24,717 bases of DNA from an uncultured Duganella sp. Lineage in GTDB: Bacteria; Pseudomonadota; Gammaproteobacteria; Burkholderiales; Burkholderiaceae. A program made the position numbers and the translations under genes. Location of the stretch: the NCBI GenBank assembly GCA_946482335.1, contig CAMLRG010000075.1, positions 1 through 24,717 of the forward strand, given 5' to 3'. The notes below the pieces were generated by a model. The model was not told the origin of the DNA and did not search any database. It saw only the letters and a list, made by a program, of their open reading frames with translations. Below are positions 7,384 to 14,331 of this stretch, piece by piece (position 1 is the stretch's first letter; every line of letters starts with the position of its first letter).

Positions 7384-8703
7384 ATCGTACAGCGTGGGGC
7401 GGCTGACACCCAGCAGTTCCGACGCGCGCGCGATATTGCCGCCGGTCCGGGCCAGCGCTTTGACCATGACCCGGTATTCGGCGGCGTTACGCGCTTCGCG
7501 CAAGTCGACGTTCTCGGCTTGCGGCGCGCCCGGCGGCAAACCCAGGTCCTCCAGCGTGATATGCGGCCCCTCGCTCATGATCACGGCACGCTTGATGCAG
7601 TTCTCGATTTCACGCACATTGCCCGGCCAGCCATACGATTCGATGGCGGCCAGGGCATCGGGATGGAAAGGCAGTGGCGGGCGCCCCTCGCTTTGCAGGA
7701 AGCGGTGGCGGAAATGCTGCGCCAGCAGGACGGCATCGCCAATGCGCTCGCGCAGCGGCGGGACCAGCAGCACGATTTCGCTGAGGCGGTAGAACAAGTC
7801 TTCGCGGAAGCGCCCTTCATCGACCATGGCTTTGAGGTTGCGGTGGGTGGCGCACACGATGCGCACGTCGACCGCGATCTCGCTGCGCCCGCCGAGCCGC
7901 TCGATGACCCGCTCCTGCAGGAAGCGCAGCATCTTCGCCTGCAGCGGCAAGGCCATATCGCCGATTTCATCGAGGAAGAAGGTGCCGCCGGCGGCCAGTT
8001 CGATCTTGCCCAGCGTCTGCCGTTCGGCGCCGGTGAAGGCACCCTTCTCATACCCGAACAGTTCGCTCTCCAGCAAGTGTTCCGGGATGGCGGCGCAATT
8101 GATGGCGACCATGCGCCGCTCGCGGCGTGTGCTCAGTGCGTGCAAGCCGCGCGCCAGCAACTCCTTGCCGCAGCCCGATGCCCCCATCAGCATCACGGTG
8201 GCGGAACTGGGCGCCACTTTCTCGATGCTGCGGCAGACGCGCAGCATGCCCGGATCGCGCGTCACCAGCCCGGCCAGTGGCGAATCGGCCTCGGTCTGCA
8301 GCATGCGCCGGTTGTCTTGCTGTACCGAATGCAGGAAGTACGCGCGCTCGGCCATCAGGCGCAGCATATCGCCATCCAGCGGTTTCTGGTGGAAATCGTA
8401 GGCGCCCAGGCCCATCGCCTTCAGCACGTTCTCCCGGTCCTGGTTGCCGGACAGGACGATGACCTTGGTGTCCGGCGCGATCGCCAGCATCTGCTGCAGC
8501 AGCAGCAAACCTTCGCGCGCATTGTCCGGCTCCGGCGGCAAGCCCAGGTCCATGGTGACGACAGCGGGCTGGTGGCGGCGCAACTGGCCCAGGGCGGCGT
8601 CGCGATTGGCGGCAAGCACCACCTCGTACGCGTCCAGGGCCCAGCGCAATTGCTTTTGCAGGCCCAGGTCATCCTCCACCACAAGCAGCTTCTTCTTGGT
8701 CAT
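7357..8703 (-). CDS. prsR: PEP-CTERM-associated sigma-54 response regulator PrsR
   Basis: This 448-residue NtrC-type regulator has three parts. The receiver domain (about 5-125) has acidic residues E10-D11-D12 and the phospho-acceptor D52 in VVTMDLGLPPEP. The AAA+ sigma-54 activation domain has Walker A-like GASGCGKE, the intact GAFTGA loop that contacts sigma-54, and Walker B-like GGTFFLDEIGDM. The C-terminal Fis-type helix-turn-helix reads NIARASELLGVSRPTLYDLM. The domain order and receiver sequence match the PrsR family (PEP-CTERM-box response regulator), which is found with exosortase/EPS loci and activates PEP-CTERM genes. The ATG at 8701-8703 fits the family N-terminus; an in-frame ATG at 8719-8721 is an alternative. 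Its partner kinase PrsK is not in the window. A plausible local target is the PEP-CTERM gene at 20538-21269. Confidence 0.88.
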   Translation of the reverse strand: MTKKKLLVVEDDLGLQKQLRWALDAYEVVLAANRDAALGQLRRHQPAVVTMDLGLPPEPDNAREGLLLLQQMLAIAPDTKVIVLSGNQDRENVLKAMGLGAYDFHQKPLDGDMLRLMAERAYFLHSVQQDNRRMLQTEADSPLAGLVTRDPGMLRVCRSIEKVAPSSATVMLMGASGCGKELLARGLHALSTRRERRMVAINCAAIPEHLLESELFGYEKGAFTGAERQTLGKIELAAGGTFFLDEIGDMALPLQAKMLRFLQERVIERLGGRSEIAVDVRIVCATHRNLKAMVDEGRFREDLFYRLSEIVLLVPPLRERIGDAVLLAQHFRHRFLQSEGRPPLPFHPDALAAIESYGWPGNVREIENCIKRAVIMSEGPHITLEDLGLPPGAPQAENVDLREARNAAEYRVMVKALARTGGNIARASELLGVSRPTLYDLMSHHGIK

Positions 8704-8804
8704 GGCCCCATGATGCAGCATGCCGCCAGTGGGGCTTTTGAGGCAGCGCAACGCCAAATAGTTTATATTGTTGCCTATTACACGAAAAAGCAGCCCGAAA
8801 CACC

Positions 8805-10412
8805 ATGAAATTCGATGTTGTGATTGTCGGCAGTGGCCTGGCCGGCCTCTCTGTAGCACTCCACTTGGCGGAAAGCCGCAAAGTAGCCATCATTTCCAAA
8901 CGCGCCCTGCTCGATGGCGCCAGCAACTGGGCCCAGGGCGGCATCGCTGCGGTGCTGGATTCGGGCGACTCCCATGAACAGCATATCGCCGACACCCTGG
9001 TGGCCGGCGGCGGCCTGTGCGACGAAGGCGCCACCCGCTTCATCGTCGAACACGGCCGCGAAGCGATCGAATGGCTGATCGGGCTTGGGGTGCCGTTCAC
9101 GCGCGACGAAAATGCCGAACTGGGTTTCCACTTGACGCGCGAAGGCGGCCATAGCCAACGCCGCATCATCCACGCGGCCGATGCCACCGGCCATGCGGTG
9201 CAGGTGACGCTGGAAGAAAAAGTGCGTGCGCATCCGAATATCAGCCTGTTCGAGCATCACTGTGCGATCGACCTGATCACGACCGACAAGCTCGGTGCGC
9301 GCCCCGCCAACTCCCAGCCCCGCTGCCATGGCCTGTACGTGCAGGACGTGAACACCGGCCAGGTCCACACGGTCGCGGCGGAACATACGGTGATGGCCAC
9401 CGGTGGCGCCGGCAAAGTCTACCTGTACACCACCAATCCGGACACTGCCAGCGGCGATGGCATTGCCATGGCCTGGCGCGCCGGCTGCCGAGTGTCGAAC
9501 ATGGAATTCATCCAGTTCCACCCGACCTGCCTGTACCATCCTTACGCCAAGTCTTTCCTGATCACCGAAGCGATCCGCGGCGAAGGCGGCTTGCTAAAGC
9601 TGCCGCCGGAAGCCGGCGCCGCGGCCGGCCAGCGCTTCATGTTGTCGCACGACGAGCGCGCCGAGCTGGCGCCGCGCGACGTGGTGGCGCGTGCCATCGA
9701 CTTCGAAATCAAGAAGCGCGGCCTCGATTATGTCCACCTGGATATCAGCCACAAGCCGGCCGAGTTCCTGGTCTCGCACTTCCCGACCATCTATGCGCGC
9801 TGCCTCGAATTGGGCATTGACATCACCAGGCAGCCGATCCCTATCGTGCCTGCAGCCCACTACACTTGCGGCGGCATCGTGACCGACCTGTTTGGCCGCA
9901 CCGACTTGCCTGGCCTGTACGCCGTCGGTGAAACCGCCTGCACCGGCCTGCATGGCGCCAACCGCCTGGCCAGCAATTCCCTGCTCGAATGCGTGGTGGT
10001 GGGCCGCGCCTGCGCCCAGGACATCCTGTCGCAAGACAAGGAAGGTTCGCCTTACCTGCCCGATTGGGATGAAAGCCGTGTCACCGATGCCGACGAGGAA
10101 GTGGTCATCGCGCACAACTGGGATGAATTGCGCCGCTTCATGTGGAACTATGTGGGCATCGTGCGCACCACCAAGCGGCTCGAACGCGCCCAGCACCGCA
10201 TCGCCCTGTTGAAGGAAGAAATCGACGAATACTACCGCCATTTCCGCATCACCAGCGACTTGCTGGAGCTGCGCAACCTGGTGGAAGTGGCTTCGCTGAT
10301 CGTCAACAGCGCGCTGCAGCGCCGCGAGAGCCGCGGATTGCATTTCAGCCGCGACTATCCCGCCACGTTGCCGAAAGCATTGCCGACCGTGCTGACGCCG
10401 GAACGCCGCTAA
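8805..10412 (+). CDS. nadB: L-aspartate oxidase
   Basis: NadB is a soluble flavoprotein that oxidises L-aspartate to iminoaspartate, the first step of de novo NAD synthesis, with NadA as partner. The 535-residue product opens with the FAD-binding VIVGSGLAGLSVALHLAES (GxGxxG at 9-14). It then shows SNWAQGGIAAV, the substrate/FAD-site motifs QFHPTCLYHP, EAIRGEGG and HYTCGGIVTD, and the FAD-contacting ETACTGLHGANRLASNSLLE. Length is normal for NadB and the C-terminal helical domain is complete. It is divergent from prsR (101 bp between starts), and its stop overlaps the stop of the convergent solute-binding protein gene by 3-4 bases. No nadA or nadC follows, so it appears monocistronic here. Confidence 0.96.
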   Translation: MKFDVVIVGSGLAGLSVALHLAESRKVAIISKRALLDGASNWAQGGIAAVLDSGDSHEQHIADTLVAGGGLCDEGATRFIVEHGREAIEWLIGLGVPFTRDENAELGFHLTREGGHSQRRIIHAADATGHAVQVTLEEKVRAHPNISLFEHHCAIDLITTDKLGARPANSQPRCHGLYVQDVNTGQVHTVAAEHTVMATGGAGKVYLYTTNPDTASGDGIAMAWRAGCRVSNMEFIQFHPTCLYHPYAKSFLITEAIRGEGGLLKLPPEAGAAAGQRFMLSHDERAELAPRDVVARAIDFEIKKRGLDYVHLDISHKPAEFLVSHFPTIYARCLELGIDITRQPIPIVPAAHYTCGGIVTDLFGRTDLPGLYAVGETACTGLHGANRLASNSLLECVVVGRACAQDILSQDKEGSPYLPDWDESRVTDADEEVVIAHNWDELRRFMWNYVGIVRTTKRLERAQHRIALLKEEIDEYYRHFRITSDLLELRNLVEVASLIVNSALQRRESRGLHFSRDYPATLPKALPTVLTPERR

Positions 10413-11152
10413 GGCACGTTCACTTCGTGCCGCTGGCCGAGGCGTTTCAACTCGCCGCTATCGACCATGCGCTGGAATTCGGCATCGAATTCCTTGCGCA
10501 GCGCGTCCGCGCTTGGCCGCTTGGGAAAGGCGAAATACCCATCCTGCACTTCGATCACGCGCGGCAGCATGGCCAGCTGGCCCGACAGGCCCAGCCTGCC
10601 CAACACCGGCTCCGTGTTGCGCCGGTTGCTGGCAAACATGTGGGCATGCTGGGCTGCCAGCATTTTCAAGCCGCTATCGACGCTGTTGACGACGTCGACC
10701 CGCATCTGCGGCCGCGCCTTGTCGAAGGCAGCCCCGTAGGCCCAGCCGTTGACGATGGCGATGCGCTGGTCCGCCAGCGTGCCATACTCGCCGTTCCAGT
10801 CTTGCATGGTGCCCTTGCGGACGTAAAACACCATCTGGTCCCGGTAGAACGGAAGGTTGGAGAACGCCATCAGTTGCTGGCGCTCGAACGTCTTGTACGG
10901 CCCCACCAGGATGTCGGCCTTGCCCTGTGCCACCAAGGCCTGGGCGCGCGACCAGGGGTAGAGCTCGAAAATGGCACGGTGGCCCAGGCGCTGGGCGATG
11001 AGCCGCACGATTTCCGGGCCAAGGCCGACGATCTCGCCTTCCTGGCCGCGCTCGTAGACGCGTTCGAAGTGGGTGCCGATCACCAGCAAGTCGCGGGCGG
11101 ATGCCGGCAGGCAGCACAGCAAGGCGAAGACTGCAGCAATGAGCTGACGCAT
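10409..11152 (-). CDS. Periplasmic substrate-binding protein, family 3
   Basis: This 247-residue protein has a Sec signal peptide (MRQLIAAVFALLCCLPASA, cleavage near residue 19-20). A bacterial solute-binding domain of family 3 follows (EIVGLGPEIVRLIAQRLGH; ELYPWSRAQALVAQGKADILVGPYKTFER), as in amino-acid ABC transporter receptors and related sensors. The start at 11150-11152 is fixed by a strong GGAGGA site 4-5 bases upstream. The reading frame stays open much further upstream but without a better start. No ABC permease or ATPase lies next to it, so this may be an orphan receptor. Many Oxalobacteraceae carry such orphan SBP-3 proteins of unknown ligand. It is divergent from the GNAT gene with only 39 bp between starts and converges on nadB. 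Confidence 0.82.
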   Translation of the reverse strand: MRQLIAAVFALLCCLPASARDLLVIGTHFERVYERGQEGEIVGLGPEIVRLIAQRLGHRAIFELYPWSRAQALVAQGKADILVGPYKTFERQQLMAFSNLPFYRDQMVFYVRKGTMQDWNGEYGTLADQRIAIVNGWAYGAAFDKARPQMRVDVVNSVDSGLKMLAAQHAHMFASNRRNTEPVLGRLGLSGQLAMLPRVIEVQDGYFAFPKRPSADALRKEFDAEFQRMVDSGELKRLGQRHEVNVP

Positions 11153-11191
11153 GGTTCCTCCCGATTGGCTGCCCCATGATACCATTTCCGA

Positions 11192-11734
11192 ATGACAAAT
11201 CCAGCCACCCTGCGCCCCGCCACCACGGCGGACATTCCCGCCATGGACGCCCTCATCCGGCGTTCCGGGATACAGCTCAGTAAAGGTTTTTACACGGATG
11301 AACAGGCGGCCGCCGTGACGCACCATGTGTTCGGCGTCGACACCCAACTGGTCGAGGACGGGACCTACTTCGTGATCGAACGCGAGGGCCGCCTGCTGGC
11401 CTGCGGCGGCTGGAGCAAGCGCGCCACCCTGTTCGGCGGCGACCAGCACAAGTCCGGGCCCGACCCCTTGCTCGACCCGGCCACGCAGGCGGCGCGCATC
11501 CGCGCCTTCTTCGTCGATCCGGAGGTGCCGCGCCAAGGCTTGGGACGGATGTTGATGGAGCATTGCGAGCGCGAGGCCGCAGCCGCGGGCTTCAAGCTGA
11601 TGGAATTGGCGGCGACCATGCCGGGCGTTCCCCTGTACCGTGCCTGCGGCTTCGAAGGAATCGAAGACATCGCGCTTGCGCTGCCGGGCAATGTGTCGGT
11701 GCCATTGTCCCGGATGCGCAAGCGCATCGCATGA
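11192..11734 (+). CDS. GNAT family N-acetyltransferase
   Basis: This 180-residue cytoplasmic acetyltransferase has the GNAT acetyl-CoA pyrophosphate loop in FFVDPEVPRQGLGRMLMEHCEREAAAAGF (RQGLGR corresponds to the R/QxxGxG/A motif, about 110-138). The terminal LYRACGFEGIEDI motif is typical of the fold's last strand and helix. The N-terminus (LRPATTADIPAMDALI) matches the family. The start ATG at 11192 has no clear Shine-Dalgarno, but it matches the domain start. It stops immediately before the stop of the convergent fatty-acid oxidation gene, with no spacer. The substrate cannot be inferred. Confidence 0.85.
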   Translation: MTNPATLRPATTADIPAMDALIRRSGIQLSKGFYTDEQAAAVTHHVFGVDTQLVEDGTYFVIEREGRLLACGGWSKRATLFGGDQHKSGPDPLLDPATQAARIRAFFVDPEVPRQGLGRMLMEHCEREAAAAGFKLMELAATMPGVPLYRACGFEGIEDIALALPGNVSVPLSRMRKRIA

Positions 11735-13822
11735 TCAGCCGTTGAAGGACTTGCCTTCCGCCGCCAGCCGTACCAGCAGCGGCGCCGGCTGCCACGCTTC
11801 TCCATGGCGGCCCTGGGCGAACTTCCCGATGGCATCGAGGACGTTGGCCAATCCGACCGTGTCGGCATAGAACATCGGGCCGCCGCGGTAGAGCGGGAAG
11901 CCGTAACCGGTCAGGTACACCATGTCGATGTCCGAAGCCCGCAATGCAATGCCCTCTTCCAGGATCAGGGCGCCTTCATTCACCAGCGCATAGACCAGGC
12001 GCTCGACGATTTCCTGCTCGCTGACCTGGCGCCGCTGCACGCCGATATCGGCCGCGTGCTGGACGATCATCTCGTTGACGGCGGCGCTCGGGTAGGCCTT
12101 GCGGTCGCCTTCCTTGTAGTCATACCAGCCGGCGCCGGTCTTTTGCCCGAAACGGCCCATTTCGCACAGCAGATCGGCGGTCTTCGAATACACCACTTCC
12201 GGCTTTTCCACGTAGCGGCGCTTGCGGATATACCAGCCGATATCGTTGCCGGCCAGGTCGCTCATGCGGAATGGGCCCATCGGGAAGCCAAACTTTTCGA
12301 TTGCCTTGTCCACTTGTTCCGGCAGTGCCCCCTCTTCCAGCAGGAAGCCGGCCTGGCGGAAGTATTGTTCGATCATGCGGTTGCCGATGAAGCCATCGCA
12401 GACGCCGGAGACCACCCCGGTCTTTTTCAGCTTCTTCGACAAAGCCATGGTGGTGGCCAGCACGTCCTTGCCGGTGGCCTTGCCGCGCACGATTTCCAAC
12501 AGTTTCATCACGTTGGCCGGGCTGAAGAAATGGGTGCCGACCACGTCCTGCGGGCGGCTGGTGAAGGCCGCGATCCTGTCCAGGTCCAGGGTCGAGGTGT
12601 TGGATGCCAGGATGGCGCCGGGCTTCATCACTGCATCCAGCTTGCGGAATACGGTTTCCTTGACGCCCATGTCTTCGAACACGGCTTCGATCACGATGTC
12701 GGCATCGGCGATCGCGGCATAATCGAGCGTGCCGCTGATCAGGCCCACGCGCTGGTCGAACTTCTCTTGCGTGAGTTTGCCCTTCTTCAGCGTGTTCTCG
12801 TAATTCTTGCGGATGGTTGCCAGCCCCCTGTCCAGGGCCTCCTGTTTGGTTTCCAGAACCACCACCGGGATACCGGCGTTGGCGAAGTTCATCGCAATGC
12901 CGCCGCCCATGGTGCCGGCGCCAATGACGGCCGCCCGGCGGATGTCGCGGACCGGGGTATCGGCCGGCACATCCGGGATCTTGCTGGCCGCCCGCTCGGA
13001 AATGAAGGCATGGCGCAGCGATTTGCATTCCGTGGTTTGCATCAGGTGCAGGAAGCGCTCGCGCTCGAACTTCAAGCCCGCTTCGAAATCCATCGTCACC
13101 GCAGCCGCCACGGTTTCCACGCATTCCAGCGGCGCAGGGAACGGACCCGCTGCAGCTTTCACGGTATTGCGGCTGAATTGCAGGAACGCCTCATGATTTG
13201 GGTAGTCGACCTTCCGGTCGCGCACCTTCGGCAGTGGACGCTGATTGGCGACCCCGGCCGCAAAGGCGCAGGCTTCGGCCACCAGGTCGGCGCCGGCAGG
13301 CAGCAGCTGGTCGAACAATGCCGTGCCGGCCAGCTTTTCCGAAAGCACCGGCGTACCGGAAACGATCATGTTAAGCGCCATTTCCAGCCCGAGCACACGC
13401 GGCAGCCGCTGTGTGCCCCCGGCGCCGGGCAGCAGGCCCAGTTTCACTTCGGGCAAGGCGATCTGGGCGCCCGGCAGCGCCACCCGGTAATGGCAGCCCA
13501 GTGCCAACTCGAGCCCGCCCCCCATGGCCACTGCATGGATGGCCGCCACTACCGGTTTGCTGCAGCCCTCGACGGCCCGGATCAGGCTGTGCAAGGTCGG
13601 CTCGGTCAGCGCTTTGGGGGAATTGAATTCCTTGATATCGGCGCCGCCTGAAAATGCTTTCCCCGCTCCGGTCAATACGATGGCCGTGACCGCGTCATCC
13701 TCTTGGGCGCGGCGGATACCGTCAATGGCCGCACTGCGGGTTGCCAGGCCAAGCCCATTCACCGGGGGATTATTCAGCGAAATGACTGCAATGGAGCCGT
13801 GGACTGCGTAATCTGCGCTCAT
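11735..13822 (-). CDS. Fused enoyl-CoA hydratase / 3-hydroxyacyl-CoA dehydrogenase (FadB/FadJ-like)
   Basis: This 695-residue enzyme carries out two beta-oxidation steps, hydration of trans-2-enoyl-CoA and NAD-dependent oxidation of L-3-hydroxyacyl-CoA. Residues 1-190 are the crotonase domain, with both catalytic glutamates visible (E105 in AMGGGLELALG and E125 in ALPEVKLGLLPGAGG). From about residue 296 comes the dehydrogenase: GAGTMGG NAD-binding loop (301-307), SNTSTLDLD, the catalytic histidine in GTHFFSPANVMKLLEIV, and VSGVCDGFIGNRM. The order matches peroxisomal MFE-1 and bacterial FadB/FadJ alpha subunits. A good AGGAAGAG site precedes the ATG at 13822. No thiolase (fadA/fadI) is adjacent in the window, so it is either a FadJ-like or stand-alone enzyme; I leave the symbol open. 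Confidence 0.93.
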   Translation of the reverse strand: MSADYAVHGSIAVISLNNPPVNGLGLATRSAAIDGIRRAQEDDAVTAIVLTGAGKAFSGGADIKEFNSPKALTEPTLHSLIRAVEGCSKPVVAAIHAVAMGGGLELALGCHYRVALPGAQIALPEVKLGLLPGAGGTQRLPRVLGLEMALNMIVSGTPVLSEKLAGTALFDQLLPAGADLVAEACAFAAGVANQRPLPKVRDRKVDYPNHEAFLQFSRNTVKAAAGPFPAPLECVETVAAAVTMDFEAGLKFERERFLHLMQTTECKSLRHAFISERAASKIPDVPADTPVRDIRRAAVIGAGTMGGGIAMNFANAGIPVVVLETKQEALDRGLATIRKNYENTLKKGKLTQEKFDQRVGLISGTLDYAAIADADIVIEAVFEDMGVKETVFRKLDAVMKPGAILASNTSTLDLDRIAAFTSRPQDVVGTHFFSPANVMKLLEIVRGKATGKDVLATTMALSKKLKKTGVVSGVCDGFIGNRMIEQYFRQAGFLLEEGALPEQVDKAIEKFGFPMGPFRMSDLAGNDIGWYIRKRRYVEKPEVVYSKTADLLCEMGRFGQKTGAGWYDYKEGDRKAYPSAAVNEMIVQHAADIGVQRRQVSEQEIVERLVYALVNEGALILEEGIALRASDIDMVYLTGYGFPLYRGGPMFYADTVGLANVLDAIGKFAQGRHGEAWQPAPLLVRLAAEGKSFNG

Positions 13823-13872
13823 AGTTCGTCTCTTCCTTCTAGTCTTGTATTGGGCGGAGGTGCCGTGCGGAT

Positions 13873-13910
13873 ACTATACCCGAGAAAGTGAACGGTCGTA
13901 CACTTATCTC
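13873..13910 (-). promoter_or_regulatory. Candidate promoter and palindromic operator of the beta-oxidation gene
   Basis: On the minus strand a TATAGT -10-like hexamer lies at 13873-13878, about 50 bp upstream of the ATG at 13822, with no good -35. Upstream of it an imperfect inverted repeat spans 13882-13910 (plus-strand arms GAGA-AAGTG and CACTT-A-TCTC). It is centred on GAACGGTCGTAC (13890-13901), itself nearly a palindrome of the GAACG-NN-CGTTC kind. Such sites overlapping the -35 region are typical for TetR-type repressors of fatty-acid or acyl-CoA genes. The regulator identity is inference. Confidence 0.35.
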
Positions 13911-14079
13911 GGCCGGCGTGCGGGCGGGATTATAAAGGACTTTCCCCAAATTAATCACTGTTACAGAATCGAAATATTGCAAGTCCTTGATTTAGCTCAG
14001 CAATTAGGGTATCCATAAAATACCGACAACGCAATTTTCATATTGCTCAGACATATTTGCGACAGGTGGGGAAAAATTA
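13911..14079. other. AT-rich intergenic stretch upstream of the first protease unit
   Basis: This segment is much richer in A and T than its surroundings and contains no open reading frame I would defend. It may act as an upstream promoter element. The bases around 14049-14066 closely resemble those upstream of the second unit (about 16225-16242; 16 of 18 match), showing that the two upstream regions are old relatives although they are no longer identical. Confidence 0.5.
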
Positions 14080-14088
14080 AAATTCCGC

Positions 14089-14117
14089 TTGCCATGCGGC
14101 AATTCAGCCACTAAGAT
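14089..14117 (+). promoter_or_regulatory. Sigma-70-type promoter of protease unit 1
   Basis: TTGCCA (14089-14094) and TAAGAT (14112-14117) are separated by 17 bases. The predicted transcript would start near 14123, just before the riboswitch aptamer. The same TTGCCA-17-TA...AT arrangement stands before the diverged third unit, which supports function. TTGCC-ATGC-GGCAA across the -35 forms a small inverted repeat. Confidence 0.6.
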
Positions 14118-14131
14118 TCCGTACAGCAAGA

Positions 14132-14217
14132 TCTGAAAAGGGCAAACCACTGGAAACGGTGGGACGCAAAGTCAACGGTCTACCGGGCTTCGGCCCCATG
14201 ACGGCAGGACTGCCAGA
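14132..14217 (+). promoter_or_regulatory. Cyclic di-GMP-I (GEMM-I) riboswitch aptamer, unit 1
   Basis: The conserved GEMM-I elements occur in order. P1 closes TCTG (14132-14135) with CAGA (14214-14217). GGGCAAACC leads into a hairpin CCACTG-GAAA-CGGTGG (14147-14162) with the GNRA tetraloop. Next come the signature GGGACGCAAAG, then GGTCTACCGGGC-TTCG-GCCCCATGACGG, the stem that carries the tetraloop receptor, then CAGGACTGCC with the conserved ligand-contacting C region. The G residues just before CAAACC, which favour c-di-GMP, are kept. The aptamer lies in the 5' leader of a secreted protease gene. Confidence 0.92.
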
Positions 14218-14311
14218 CAAAAGTATCCCCGATCATGGGCGTGGCCCATGCCAGGTGTGGTGCAGTCTTCTACCGGCATAGACCGGCGGGCAGTCCTCGT
14301 TTTTATTTTTT
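14206..14311 (+). terminator. Riboswitch expression platform with probable intrinsic terminator, unit 1
   Basis: The aptamer's 3' part AGGACTGCC (14206-14214) is exactly complementary to GGCAGTCCT (14289-14297), which is followed at once by a T-rich run (14298-14311). Pairing would make a terminator stem whose 5' arm is also part of the ligand-bound aptamer, so the two folds exclude one another. A separate hairpin, CATGGGC-GTG-GCCCATG (14234-14250), sits inside the loop. Ligand binding should therefore block termination, an ON switch (inference). Confidence 0.6.
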
Positions 14312-14331
14312 GGAAAACAGGGACTCGCACC

